64,000 nt of DNA from Kibdelosporangium philippinense (GTDB taxonomy: Bacteria > Actinomycetota > Actinomycetes > Mycobacteriales > Pseudonocardiaceae): positions 1,865,501 through 1,929,500 of the forward strand of contig NZ_JAJVCN010000003.1 in NCBI RefSeq assembly GCF_021390435.2. Reading direction: 5' to 3'. The translations under genes were made by a program, and so were the position numbers. Shown in pieces: positions 16,330 to 25,217 of the stretch. Every line of letters starts with the position of its first letter. Within the stretch, counting starts at the first letter, position 1. The notes beneath the pieces are model-generated. The model had not been told where the DNA came from, did no database searches, and worked only from the letters and a program-made list of their open reading frames with translations.

Positions 16330-17054
16330 TTTTGTAGCGCCCGAAGGAGCTCTTCGGAGAGTCGATGGGAGATTCGTGCCCCATCGGCCGGAGTGAGTGT
16401 GAGCCACGCCTCACGAATGACGTTCATGTACCGGCCAGCATCGGTGTCGAACCACCCGATCCCCGGAAGCCGATTGGCCCGCCCCTGCCGGTCGCGGACG
16501 GTGATCCCGAACTGCCCGGCCCGTAAGACAGGGCGTTGCATAACGGCCTGTAGCCGTTGCATGTTCATCCGGTGCTCAGGGTCAGGCCGGCGATGACTGC
16601 CGCCCTTGACGGCGTCAAGCGGAAGAGTCATCGGCTGCCCAGGCCCGGCCTTGACCGGCGGCAAAATGTCCACAATGGACGAAGCAAGCGCGGTCTCGCG
16701 GATGGGCGTGAAGCTGATCTTGAGATCCCGTTGGACAACCAACATGGCCTGACGGCCGGTGGCGACGACCATGGCCTTGACGGACCGTTCATCCCGCATG
16801 TCCAGCATGGCGACGTTGTCGATGCAGATCGTCGGACGCGCGAGGAGAGTGAGGGCGTCCTCAAGCTCAGGCTCGGCCCGTCGTTGCCGCATCAGGCCGC
16901 GACTCTCCAGGTCGGAGTAGACCGCGGCCTTGATCCGCAGGCGTTCCTCGATGGTCTCGCCATGCGAGCGAACCTCGAGCGGGAAAGGGATGGAGCCGAG
17001 CCTCAGGTCCTCCCACAACGCATCGAGTGCAGGCAGCGAAAGCTCACGAATCAT
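16326..17054 (-). CDS. EspG-family ESX (type VII) secretion chaperone, locus 1
   Basis: 242 aa. The family start pattern LSLPALDALWEDLRLGSIPFPLEV, the central beta segment and the ending RYMNVIREAWLTLTPAD mirror the second EspG-like protein of this window at 55462-56217, which shares a WFDT.AGRY block. EspG proteins bind the tip of PPE partners and keep them soluble before ESX export. The ATG forms an ATGA overlap with the stop of the PPE-like gene before it, so chaperone and cargo are made together. Confidence 0.8.
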   Translation of the reverse strand: MIRELSLPALDALWEDLRLGSIPFPLEVRSHGETIEERLRIKAAVYSDLESRGLMRQRRAEPELEDALTLLARPTICIDNVAMLDMRDERSVKAMVVATGRQAMLVVQRDLKISFTPIRETALASSIVDILPPVKAGPGQPMTLPLDAVKGGSHRRPDPEHRMNMQRLQAVMQRPVLRAGQFGITVRDRQGRANRLPGIGWFDTDAGRYMNVIREAWLTLTPADGARISHRLSEELLRALQN

Positions 17055-18313
17055 CCGCCGATCACCGGCGGCGCGGTCAACTGGTCAGTGCCAAAAGTCG
17101 CATCCGGATCCGGCTCAACGAGGTAAGAAGGCCGCTGGTGCTCCTCGTCCTCGCCACCCTGACCATGCCCACCACCGCCGCCCATGCCACCCATGCCAGC
17201 GCCGCCCCTTGCTCCGGCAGGGCCACCACCTCGGCCGCCCATTCCCCCGGCTCCGCCTGGGGGCGGAGTGTTTCCGGTTCCGGCCTGTGGCCCGGAGCCG
17301 CTCATCGGGCCGTTGCCGCCGAACCCACCACCGGGTCGTCCGGCGCCACCGGTGCCGTAGCCACCCGCGCCTCCGGGTCCTCCGAAGGGGCCTCCTCCGT
17401 AGCCTCCTTGGCCACCTGAGTACGGGTTGTTGGGGTTTCCGCCGCCGAAGTTGTTGTTGTAGTTGTTGTTGTTCGGCGGAGGGGGTGGTTCGTAACCGGC
17501 GGTGCCCGTGCCTATGCCTGCCCCGGGCCGGTTCGGGTTGTTGGGGTTGTTCGGGTCATTGGGGTTGAAGCCGCCGTTCCCGCCATTGCCGCCGTTGCCG
17601 CCTTGGAATGGACCGCCGGTACCTCCGCCACCGCCGCCGCCACCCCTGAACTGGCCGCCATTGCCGCCTGGGCGTGGACCACCCGTGCCTGGCGGGATTC
17701 CCGGGCCCACGGGTGGGGACGGAGGCTGGGGTGGTGGCTCCTTGATACCGCTGTCACCGATCTTGGGCGGCGGCTCGAAGGGCGGCACCGATGAAGCCGC
17801 TGCCTGGAGGGCCGTGTCCCGCTGAGCCACGACCTGGATCGCCTGCTCATGCGCCTGCTGCTGCTTCTGGTGCTGCGCGTACATGTTGACGGGCAGCGTC
17901 GCCAAGCCAATGATCCCGCCCTTGGTAGCGGCGTCTTTGATCATCTGCTGCGGATTGAAGTCCACCGGCTCCGGCATGGAGTTCTTCGCGGTACTGATGG
18001 CTTCGCCCTGTTGAGTGAATGCAGTACTAGCCTTGGTGACGCCTTCACCGGTCGCCTTGCTCCAGTCGGCCACCTTCTGCAAGTGCGACCGCATGGCGTT
18101 GGCAGCCTGGCCCTTCCAGCCTTCCTGCGAGCCGACGATCGCGACCAACAGATCTCGCGCGGCTGCCTGCAGTCCGTTTCCGACGTCCTTCCATGTAGTC
18201 GCGAGAGCTTCCGCATCCGCAGGTCGACCGGTGTCGGTCCACTGCTTCAACGCGACGTGACTCTGCCCAGCAAGGTTCAAGTTCGACTGCGGAACTTGGT
18301 GCCGTTCAACCAT
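17051..18313 (-). CDS. PPE-like ESX substrate with Gly/Pro/Asn-rich tail, locus 1
   Basis: 420 aa. The first 170 residues are helical and contain a WKG motif (SQEGWKGQAANAMRSHL), the helix-turn-helix of WXG100/PPE-fold ESX cargos, and MPEPVDFNPQQM as in the locus 2 protein. From about residue 190 the chain is low complexity, with PPP, GGNGG, NNPN and GGPG repeats and an acidic end. The ATG at 18313 has GGAGGG upstream. It sits between a DUF3558 lipoprotein gene and espG. Export and surface location are inferred from the family. No ESX core genes are in the window. Confidence 0.78.
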   Translation of the reverse strand: MVERHQVPQSNLNLAGQSHVALKQWTDTGRPADAEALATTWKDVGNGLQAAARDLLVAIVGSQEGWKGQAANAMRSHLQKVADWSKATGEGVTKASTAFTQQGEAISTAKNSMPEPVDFNPQQMIKDAATKGGIIGLATLPVNMYAQHQKQQQAHEQAIQVVAQRDTALQAAASSVPPFEPPPKIGDSGIKEPPPQPPSPPVGPGIPPGTGGPRPGGNGGQFRGGGGGGGGTGGPFQGGNGGNGGNGGFNPNDPNNPNNPNRPGAGIGTGTAGYEPPPPPNNNNYNNNFGGGNPNNPYSGGQGGYGGGPFGGPGGAGGYGTGGAGRPGGGFGGNGPMSGSGPQAGTGNTPPPGGAGGMGGRGGGPAGARGGAGMGGMGGGGGHGQGGEDEEHQRPSYLVEPDPDATFGTDQLTAPPVIGG

Positions 18314-18323
18314 GTCACCCTCC

Positions 18324-18884
18324 CTACGGCAATTTGGCGTCGACGATCTTCGCGACTTCGACCGCTCGCGGACACGCGGCCTCGGGCTGTCCCCCACCGG
18401 CCGGAGTCACCACGATGAGCGCGCTTGAGGTAGTGGTGGCCTCGACAACGACGCCGCAGCCGCCAGCATTAGCAGGGTTGATGACTTGGATCGCCTTATG
18501 TTTAGGCAGAGCGACATTCTGTCCGACTACCCCGTCCAACCCCTTTTGGCCATCGGCCGCGATCGAGATTCCGAACTGACCTGATGCCAGCCACAGGCAC
18601 GCTGGCAAGTTGAGGAACATCCTGGCCCTTCCTGGGCTGGGCACTCCGAGCGTCGCGGCGTCGGTGTCGGAAAGCAGGGAACAAGGATCGAATGGGGCAT
18701 TGCCCTGCGTGGGCCGCGGCGTGGTTGTTGTCGTCCCCGGCCTCGCACTGGTGGCTCCGGAGGTCCCTCCCGCCGATGGGGACGGAGTTCCCGGTTCCTG
18801 CTGGGTGCACCCCGTTGCGAGGCTCACAGCCACCAGGACCGCGGCAAGAAGCCGAGGAAGACCCCCGTTCGTCACTGCCTTCAC
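18324..18884 (-). CDS. DUF3558-family lipoprotein
   Basis: 186 aa from a GTG overlapping the previous stop (GTGA). A signal peptide ends in the lipobox LATGC; a Thr/Pro-rich spacer follows, then the DUF3558 domain with FDPCSLLSDTDAATLGV, ACLW, GGCGVVVE and the ending ACPRAVEVAKIVDAKLP with conserved cysteines. This actinobacterial lipoprotein family has no known biochemical function. Here it lies in one transcription unit with ESX accessory genes, ten bases before the PPE-like gene. A decayed relative lies at 19490-20070. Confidence 0.85.
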   Translation of the reverse strand: MKAVTNGGLPRLLAAVLVAVSLATGCTQQEPGTPSPSAGGTSGATSARPGTTTTTPRPTQGNAPFDPCSLLSDTDAATLGVPSPGRARMFLNLPACLWLASGQFGISIAADGQKGLDGVVGQNVALPKHKAIQVINPANAGGCGVVVEATTTSSALIVVTPAGGGQPEAACPRAVEVAKIVDAKLP

Positions 18885-19342
18885 TTTCCCTCTCCGGCTC
18901 GATTGACTCGCTGGCGGTTGTCGCCGTCCGAGCTTGCGTAGTTGGCGATGCTCTTGGTGACGGCAGCCTTGAGTTGTTCGATCTCTTGAGCGAAGTTATC
19001 CAGCAGCTTGCCCGGTCCTTCGTTTGTCACCTGAGTGTTGAAGGTCGCCACCTGAGTCGCGTAGCCCCCGCCCAGCTCTGGACGCAGGCCAAAGGTGCTA
19101 GAGAACGATCGAATCTCGATGACCTGGTCTTGGATCCTGCTCAGTTGCTTGACGACCTCTTGCGCGACGTCGGGACGGACCGCGAACGCACCGGCCTCGG
19201 CGGCCATCGCCATGTCGGCGATGGTCTCGAAGATGCCGAACAAGCCGCCCTTGTTGTCCTGAGTACCTATCTTGTAGGCATCGTCATAGGCCTTCTTGTA
19301 GTCAGGATTGTTCGGATCCGGCTGTGGCGTCCCGTCTGCCAT
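18881..19342 (-). CDS. Helical ESX-associated protein, first gene of locus 1
   Basis: 153 aa, soluble, without signal peptide or membrane segment. Long amphipathic helices dominate from about residue 60, and the end is basic. The start region (GTPQPDPNNPDYKKAYDDAYKI) is polar. No family is recognised with certainty; size and position as first gene before the lipoprotein, PPE-like and espG genes suggest a PE-like or WXG100-like partner. Its stop overlaps the lipoprotein start. The comparable first gene of locus 2 is at 53274-53717. Confidence 0.65.
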   Translation of the reverse strand: MADGTPQPDPNNPDYKKAYDDAYKIGTQDNKGGLFGIFETIADMAMAAEAGAFAVRPDVAQEVVKQLSRIQDQVIEIRSFSSTFGLRPELGGGYATQVATFNTQVTNEGPGKLLDNFAQEIEQLKAAVTKSIANYASSDGDNRQRVNRAGEGK

Positions 19343-19489
19343 CGTTTCCCCCGTTTAGGCGATCCCTCTCCAACTCCGCATCGTAACTGTGATGTCGGAA
19401 CGTTGTGATCGGTTCCGACATACACCTGCAGTCGTAATGGGACAGTGACACTCACGATATGCGATCCAGCTGTCACGAATCGCGATCAG

Positions 19490-20070
19490 TCAGGCGGGCA
19501 GCCGCCGGTCCACGGCCTTGGCCACCTCCAGAACGGTCGCGCACAACTCAGCCTGCGGAATTGACCCAGCGCCAATGACACCCACGTGATAGCTCGAAGA
19601 CACCCCAACGGCGTAGCCGCACGTGTCCGGGTACTTCGGGTCATCAGGCATCTTGATGCCCTTGTGCCCGGGCGAACTGCACCTCCTCGCCATCAGAAGG
19701 CCTGAGCCCCCGAGTCTGGTACTGGATCAGCACGCCGACCTTGTTGTTCCCGAAGATGCAACCGGACCGTTTGGGATCGGGGTCGGTTTGCCTGGGTACG
19801 ACAGGCCCAAAGCCTTGGCATCCGCCTCACCCACCATGCCGCAGTTGTCGGCCATGAGGCCGTGGAACCCGACGAACCCGAAGAAGCCGAGGGACGAGGA
19901 GGAGAAGTGGTCTTCGCCACCTCCGCACCCGGTGCCGCCACAGGGATACCTTGCTCACGTTGAGCGCAGCCGCCAACCACGGGCAAAGCCGCCAATACCA
20001 GGGCAAATCGGGTCACAAACCGGGATCTAGCCGCGGAATGGACACCCTGACGGGCGATTTGGTCAATCAC
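19490..20070 (-). pseudogene. DUF3558 lipoprotein pseudogene with three frame changes
   Basis: The pieces of a DUF3558 protein are in order but in changing frames. From 20070 a signal peptide with lipobox VVGGC is read; it then shifts to a frame giving MADNCGMVGEADAKALGLS and YPGKPTPIPN (about 19870-19780), then to one giving CIFGNNKVGVLIQYQTRG (about 19760-19700), and back for DDPKYPDTCGYAVGV and the end ELCATVLEVAKAVDRRLPA (to 19490). The tail matches the intact neighbour at 18324. Three shifts in 580 nt make decay more likely than one sequencing error. Confidence 0.8.
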
Positions 20071-20179
20071 ACACCGTTACAAGGATATTGCCAATCGCAA
20101 CCGACGGTGGCGTAGGTAGTCCTCCATTAGGCATCCTGACCATTAGTTGGGGGCGGCAACGACCTTCGGGAGGGACGTC

Positions 20180-20959
20180 GTGGGGTGGGGTAGCTGGGTC
20201 GCAATCGGGGACAGCTTCACCGAGGGGCTGGACGACGCCGACGGGTTCGGCGGGTTTCGGGGCTGGGCTGACCGCCTTGCCGAGCTGATGGCCGAGCGGG
20301 ACTCGAACTTCCGGTACGCCAATCTCGCCATCCGCGGCAAGATGCTGTCCGAGATCATCGCTGAGCAGGTGCCGCTCGCCATCGAGGCGCGGCCCGATCT
20401 TGTCACGCTGTGCGCTGGCGGCAATGACCTGATTGTGCCGGGCAGTGATGTCGACGAGCTGGCCGGCCAGCTTGAGCAGGCCATTGTGGACATTCAGACG
20501 GCCGGCAGTGAGGTGCTGATCTTCGCTGGTCCTGACCCCAAGGCGATGCCGATGGTGCGCAGGGTGCGGGCGAAGGTCGCCATCTACAACGAGCATCTGC
20601 ACGCTATCGCCGACCGGCATGGTGCGCGGATCGTGGATCTGTGGGCGATGCACGTACTTGGTGACGCGCGCGCGTGGAGCGACGACCGGCTGCATTTCTC
20701 GCCTGAGGGGCATCGGCGGATCGCGTTGCGGGCCGCCGAGGTGCTCGGTGTGCCGACCGAGCAGGACTGGCGTGAGCCGTGGCCGCCGCAGGAGCGGATC
20801 ACGTCTTGGTTCAAGTTGCGTAAGGCCGATCTGGACTGGACCCGCGTACACCTGATGCCGTGGGTGAAACGGCACATCAAGGGCGAGTCCATGGGGGACG
20901 GTGTCGCCCCGAAACGCCCGGAACTGCGCCCGTTGAGCGACATTCCCGTCAACGATTGA
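20180..20959 (+). CDS. SGNH/GDSL-family hydrolase
   Basis: 259 aa esterase-fold protein. Block I is AIGDSFTEGL (Ser12), block II has the oxyanion Gly, block III is CAGGND, and block V is DRLHFSPEGH with Asp169 and His172. No signal peptide is seen, so a cytoplasmic esterase or lipase-like role is expected; the substrate is not predictable. The GTG at 20180 is chosen because GGGAGGG lies 6 nt upstream, instead of the open frame from 20147. A GC-rich hairpin follows the stop. Confidence 0.9.
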   Translation: MGWGSWVAIGDSFTEGLDDADGFGGFRGWADRLAELMAERDSNFRYANLAIRGKMLSEIIAEQVPLAIEARPDLVTLCAGGNDLIVPGSDVDELAGQLEQAIVDIQTAGSEVLIFAGPDPKAMPMVRRVRAKVAIYNEHLHAIADRHGARIVDLWAMHVLGDARAWSDDRLHFSPEGHRRIALRAAEVLGVPTEQDWREPWPPQERITSWFKLRKADLDWTRVHLMPWVKRHIKGESMGDGVAPKRPELRPLSDIPVND

Positions 20960-20965
20960 CACGCC

Positions 20966-20996
20966 CGGCCGGCACTCCCCCTCGGCGTGCCGGCCG
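20966..20996. terminator. Bidirectional terminator between SGNH hydrolase and SARP genes
   Basis: CGGCCGGCAC and GTGCCGGCCG form a 10-bp perfect stem with an 11-nt loop between two convergent genes. There is no T-tract, as is common in high-GC actinobacteria. Confidence 0.65.
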
Positions 20997-21056
20997 CCCC
21001 CGGTATGGCGCCGCGGGTAGCCTGCCAGCTTCCCGATCAACGTCACTAACCGCGCG

Positions 21057-23651
21057 CTAAACGCCGTCGATCAAATCCCGCATTTGTTCCGCACGCTCCA
21101 CGCTGACCTGCGCGTACAGTTCGGCAGCTTGCTGCCATTGTTGCTGTGCGGCGGAATTCGCGCCCCGCATGGACAGTACCCGGCCGAGCGCTTCGCGGCC
21201 GGACGCCTCGGCGAACACCGTGTTCGAGACGTCGACTGCCGTGCGGGCGTGTCGTTCCGCTGTCCCGTAGTTGCCCATTTCCGCCTGCAGCAAGGCGAGT
21301 CGGGCATGCGCGGGCCCGGACAGCGCTGGTTCGCCCAATTCGCCGTAGTATTCAAGGGCCTTCTCGTAACCAGCAACTCCATTTTGGACAGTTGCTAATG
21401 CTTCATATCCCACGGCGGCAAGGCGTGTGTCGCTGAGCGAGTTGGCGATCTCGATGACACGCGCGGCATCGGAAACAGTTTCCTTGGAATATTCCAAAGA
21501 ACAGCGGGCGGCACGCAGCCACGCCTCACCTTCGAGATCACCTGCGGAAACCGCTATCGACAAGCCTTTGTGGACAAGCGAAGCTCGCGACGGGCTGACA
21601 ACCCAGAAGTCGTGAGCCATCCGGGCGAGTCGCCATGCGTCACTTGGCGCGGCAACGTCAAGCAACGCCAACAGAGTCGGCCACTCTCGCTCGAACCACG
21701 CCACCGCCTGCGCCGCATCGCCGAACCCGGAATTGTCCGATTTGCCCAGTGGGTACGCCGCCGGGCCGAAGAACCGGCGAGTGGCATCAGCACTACTAAG
21801 GTAGTACAACACAAGCCTGTCATATGCTGCCGACCGTTCCTCACCGACAGGCGCGAGCTCCTTAGCGTGCAAGCGAATGAGGTCGTGCATGACGAAGACG
21901 TCCCTGTTGGTCTCGGTGACCAGGAACGCATCGGCCAAAACACGCAGATTCCGTCGTGCCTCGGCGACATCCACGGATTGCATTGCGGCCATCGCAGCAG
22001 GGCTGATCGACGGACCGGGGAACAAGCCGAGCAACCGGAAGGAATCCGGCTCGGCCAGCCGCCGGTACGTGAGGTCGAAACCCGCCCGCACACTGGTATC
22101 GGAATGCTCCGCGGTCAACGCGGCCAGTCTCGTGCGTTGATCACCGATTTCACTGATCAGCTCGTCGGCAACCCATTCCTGGCGTGCGGCGAGCCGTGCG
22201 CCGACGATCCGCAACGCCTGCGGCCAGCCGCCGCACAGCGTCGCCAGCTGCTCGAGCCTGGCGTGATCGATCCGGCCCGCACCAACGATCGTGTCGATCA
22301 CCCGGATGGAATCGGGCACGGGAAGCGCTTCCAAATCCAGCAACCACGCGCCGCTGCGAGCCACCATCCCCTCAAGCCGGACGCGACTGGTGATCAACAC
22401 CAGCGCACGCGATCCGCCCGGCAGCAACAGCCTGACCTGCGCGGAATCCCGTGCGTCATCAAGCATTACGAGCACGCGCCGGTGTGCGAGCAGCGAACGG
22501 TAAAGCGCCGCGCGGTCATCGGTGTCCACGGGCACCTCGTTGGCCGGAACACCAAGCGTCAGCAGGAACTGGGTCAGCACGTCACCCGGTTCGAGCGGCG
22601 CGTATTCGGGATGAAACCCGCGCAGGCTTACGAAAAGCTGGCCGTCCGGGAACTCGTGGTCGACCATCCGGCCCCATAACGCGGCCAGCGCGGTCTTCCC
22701 GATCCCGGCAGGCCCGGAGATCACCCCGATCGGCGTCGCCGCACCGTGATCCTCGGCGAGCAACTGGTCGAGCCAGACCAGTTCCTCGTCCCGGCCGTGG
22801 AATCCGACCGGTGCGGGCGGCAGCTGCGCTGGAACGATCACACCGACCTTCGGCGGGACGAGTGGAGCGGGCACGGGCAGCAGCAAAGTCGAGTCGTCGT
22901 TGAGCACGCGCTCGTGCAGTTCTCGCAGCGCCGGGCCTGGATCGATCCCGAGGTCCTCGGCCGCCCGGCGAGCGAACCGTTGGTAGGACTCAAGAGCGTC
23001 CGCCCGGCGGCCGGTCCGGTACAGCGCCAGCATCAGATGCGCGATCATCTGCTCCCGGAACGGATACGCCTCGGCGAACGTCGCCAGCTCACCGATCAGC
23101 TCGGCATGCCTGCCGAGTTCGAGGTCGGCCTCGATCCGCGCCTCAAGAACCGCGAACCGCAGGTCTTCCAGCTCCGGCGCGTTGATCCGCGGCGACACGT
23201 CGGCGAGAACCGGCCCACGCCACAGGCTCAGCGCCTCGCGCAGCATCTCCGCCCGCCGCACCGGATGGTCGTGCCGTGCCCGGTTGAGCAGCCACGTCGC
23301 CCGGCTGACGTCGATCAGGTCCTCGTCGACAATCAGTTGGTAGCCGGGCAACTGGGTGTCGATCCAGACCGATCCAGTCGGATCGACCAGCCGCAACTGC
23401 CTGCGCAACCGCGAAACGTAGTTCTGCACGATGGTCCGCGCGGTCAGCGGCGGGTCATCGCCCCACAGCCCGTCGAGGATGTCCTCTACCGGAACGACCT
23501 CGTTGGGACGTAACAAAAGCATGGCAAGCAGGCCACGCACACCCGGCCCGCCGAGCGCAACCGGTTCACCGTTGACCACCGCCTGCACCGGTCCGAGCAC
23601 GCCGAATCGGACGACGGCATGGTCGTCCTCGCCAGTCTCCCCCGTACTCAC
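21057..23651 (-). CDS. SARP/AfsR-type regulator with NB-ARC ATPase and TPR domains
   Basis: 864 aa. An OmpR-type winged helix lies near the start (LGGPGVRGLLAMLLLRPNEVV), followed by the bacterial transcriptional activation domain (RINAPELEDLRFAVLEARIEADL and ALYRTGRRADALESYQRFARR). An NB-ARC/STAND ATPase has the P-loop GPAGIGKTAL and VLVMLDDA; the C-terminal third is helical TPR-like. This is the AfsR layout, which activates secondary metabolism in streptomycetes. The GTG at 23651 has GGGGAGGA upstream; the open frame to 23795 is not needed. No biosynthetic cluster other than ectABCD is adjacent, so the target is unknown. Confidence 0.9.
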   Translation of the reverse strand: MSTGETGEDDHAVVRFGVLGPVQAVVNGEPVALGGPGVRGLLAMLLLRPNEVVPVEDILDGLWGDDPPLTARTIVQNYVSRLRRQLRLVDPTGSVWIDTQLPGYQLIVDEDLIDVSRATWLLNRARHDHPVRRAEMLREALSLWRGPVLADVSPRINAPELEDLRFAVLEARIEADLELGRHAELIGELATFAEAYPFREQMIAHLMLALYRTGRRADALESYQRFARRAAEDLGIDPGPALRELHERVLNDDSTLLLPVPAPLVPPKVGVIVPAQLPPAPVGFHGRDEELVWLDQLLAEDHGAATPIGVISGPAGIGKTALAALWGRMVDHEFPDGQLFVSLRGFHPEYAPLEPGDVLTQFLLTLGVPANEVPVDTDDRAALYRSLLAHRRVLVMLDDARDSAQVRLLLPGGSRALVLITSRVRLEGMVARSGAWLLDLEALPVPDSIRVIDTIVGAGRIDHARLEQLATLCGGWPQALRIVGARLAARQEWVADELISEIGDQRTRLAALTAEHSDTSVRAGFDLTYRRLAEPDSFRLLGLFPGPSISPAAMAAMQSVDVAEARRNLRVLADAFLVTETNRDVFVMHDLIRLHAKELAPVGEERSAAYDRLVLYYLSSADATRRFFGPAAYPLGKSDNSGFGDAAQAVAWFEREWPTLLALLDVAAPSDAWRLARMAHDFWVVSPSRASLVHKGLSIAVSAGDLEGEAWLRAARCSLEYSKETVSDAARVIEIANSLSDTRLAAVGYEALATVQNGVAGYEKALEYYGELGEPALSGPAHARLALLQAEMGNYGTAERHARTAVDVSNTVFAEASGREALGRVLSMRGANSAAQQQWQQAAELYAQVSVERAEQMRDLIDGV

Positions 23652-23746
23652 TTCCGTCCTCCCCCGTCCCTCACTGCCGGTGACCACGTTAAGGCGCGCG
23701 AGGGGGGAGAAGTAAAGGTGTAGGCGCGAAGTAGGCGAAGAAAGTC

Positions 23747-23787
23747 GGCCCCTTGCCGCCCGGTCCCGATCCGGTTGGCAAGGGGCC
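23747..23787. terminator. Hairpin downstream of ectABCD
   Basis: GGCCCCTTGCC and GGCAAGGGGCC form an exact 11-bp stem around a 19-nt loop, about 125 nt past the ectD stop and upstream of the SARP gene. It probably ends the ect transcript. Confidence 0.55.
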
Positions 23788-23913
23788 ACACTCACACGGC
23801 CTGATCACGAGTTTCGCCGGCCCCACCCCGAGTGGAAGACCGACTGGCCCGTGACCGCAATCCGGCTGAGCGAGATCAATGCGAGATAACGGTAACAGAG
23901 CGCATGTGATCCA

Positions 23914-24825
23914 TCACACCCGGGGCGTGCGTGCCAATGGGGTGAAATCGCGGCTGGCGATGAAGGTCGGACGCGGTTGCGGTGCCGCGTACGGCTCCTG
24001 CAAAGTGTTCTCGACGCTGTTGAACACCACGAATATGTTGGAACGCGGGAACGGCGTGATGTTGTTGCCGGAGCCGTGCATGATGTTCGCGTCGAACCAC
24101 AGCGCGCAACCGGCCTCGCCGGTGAACTGGTCGATGCCGTGCTTGGCCGCGAGCGCCGTGATGTTCTCCCTGCTGGGGACGCCGATTTCCTGTTCCTTCA
24201 ACGATTGCCGGTAGTGATTGGCCGGTGTTTGGCCAGTACACGGCACGAACGTCCGGTGCGATCCTGGCATGACCATCAGGCCACCGTTGAACGGATAGTT
24301 GTCGGTCAGCGCGAGCGACATGCTCACCGCGCGCGGCGCGGGCATGCCGTCCTCGGCGTGCCACGTCTCGAAGTCGGAGTGCCAGTAGAACCCCTTGCCC
24401 TTGAAGCCCGGCATGAAGTTCACCCGGCTCTGGTGCACGTAGACCTCCGAGCCGAGCAGCTGGCAGGCCCGGTCGAGGATCCGCGGATCGGTGATCAGCT
24501 CGGCGATCAGCTGGCTGATCCGGTGCACCTCGAAGATCGAGCGGATCTCCTGCGACTCCTTCTCGATCACCACCCGCTCGTCCGCGCGCAGGCCGGGGTC
24601 GCCGGTCAGCCTGACCAGTTCCTGCCAATAGGTCTCGACTTCCCGCTTCGACAGCACGCCATCGGCGATCGAGTACCCCTTGGCGTCGTGCGAAGCCAGC
24701 GTGGCCGTGTCGACCGGTCCCGGCTGGTCCGTCCACACTGTCGGGTCGGTCCGGTCGATCAGGCCAGGCTCGCCGATGACGCGGGTCGGGTAGCGGTCAA
24801 CGGCTCGCGTGCTGGTGACGGTCAT
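23914..24825 (-). CDS. ectD: Ectoine hydroxylase EctD
   Basis: 303 aa Fe(II)/2-oxoglutarate dioxygenase that hydroxylates ectoine to 5-hydroxyectoine. The family signature FYWHSDFETWHAEDGMP supplies His149 and Asp151; the distal iron ligand is His250 in NIMHGSGNN, and Arg261 is placed to bind 2-oxoglutarate. Length fits the family. The ATG overlaps the ectC stop (ATGA) and follows GGAAGGAG. Last gene of ectABCD, so the cell should make both solutes. Confidence 0.97.
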   Translation of the reverse strand: MTVTSTRAVDRYPTRVIGEPGLIDRTDPTVWTDQPGPVDTATLASHDAKGYSIADGVLSKREVETYWQELVRLTGDPGLRADERVVIEKESQEIRSIFEVHRISQLIAELITDPRILDRACQLLGSEVYVHQSRVNFMPGFKGKGFYWHSDFETWHAEDGMPAPRAVSMSLALTDNYPFNGGLMVMPGSHRTFVPCTGQTPANHYRQSLKEQEIGVPSRENITALAAKHGIDQFTGEAGCALWFDANIMHGSGNNITPFPRSNIFVVFNSVENTLQEPYAAPQPRPTFIASRDFTPLARTPRV

Positions 24826-25217
24826 GTCGCTCCTTCCGCGATCAGGGGGTAAACACCGTTCTCGTCATGGACTTCCCGTCCGGTGACGGGTGGGTTGAAG
24901 ACGCATACCGTGCGCATCAACGTTTTCGGCCGCAGCTGGTGGTGCTCGTGTCCGTTGAGGACGTAAATCGAGCCCGGCGCGAGTTGATAGATCTGGCCGG
25001 TTTCCTTGTCCTCCAGTTCGCCTTCACCTTCCACGACGAAGACCGCCTCGATGTGGTTGGCGTACCAGAAGTCGTTGACGGTGCCCGCGTACAGCGTTGT
25101 CTCGTGCACCGAGAACCCGACCCGCTCACCGGCGAGCACCAGTCTTTTGCTGCGCCAGTTCGGAGTCTGCACGTCCCGGTCGGTTTCGGTGATCTCCTGC
25201 GTCGTACGGACTATCAA
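24822..25217 (-). CDS. ectC: Ectoine synthase EctC
   Basis: 131 aa cupin that cyclises N-gamma-acetyl-diaminobutyrate to ectoine. It begins MIVRTTQEI, the usual start of EctC, and contains WYANHIEAVFVVEGEGELED and YVLNGHEHHQLR, the cupin metal and substrate region. The start is TTG at 25217, overlapping the ectB stop, with GGAG 7 nt upstream. Third gene of the operon. Confidence 0.97.
   Translation of the reverse strand: MIVRTTQEITETDRDVQTPNWRSKRLVLAGERVGFSVHETTLYAGTVNDFWYANHIEAVFVVEGEGELEDKETGQIYQLAPGSIYVLNGHEHHQLRPKTLMRTVCVFNPPVTGREVHDENGVYPLIAEGAT

Noticed and set aside
23905..23918. TGTGAT-CC-ATCACA palindrome at the end of ectD
   Set aside because: It resembles a Crp site but overlaps the ectD stop, far from any start codon on either strand, so an operator role is unlikely.
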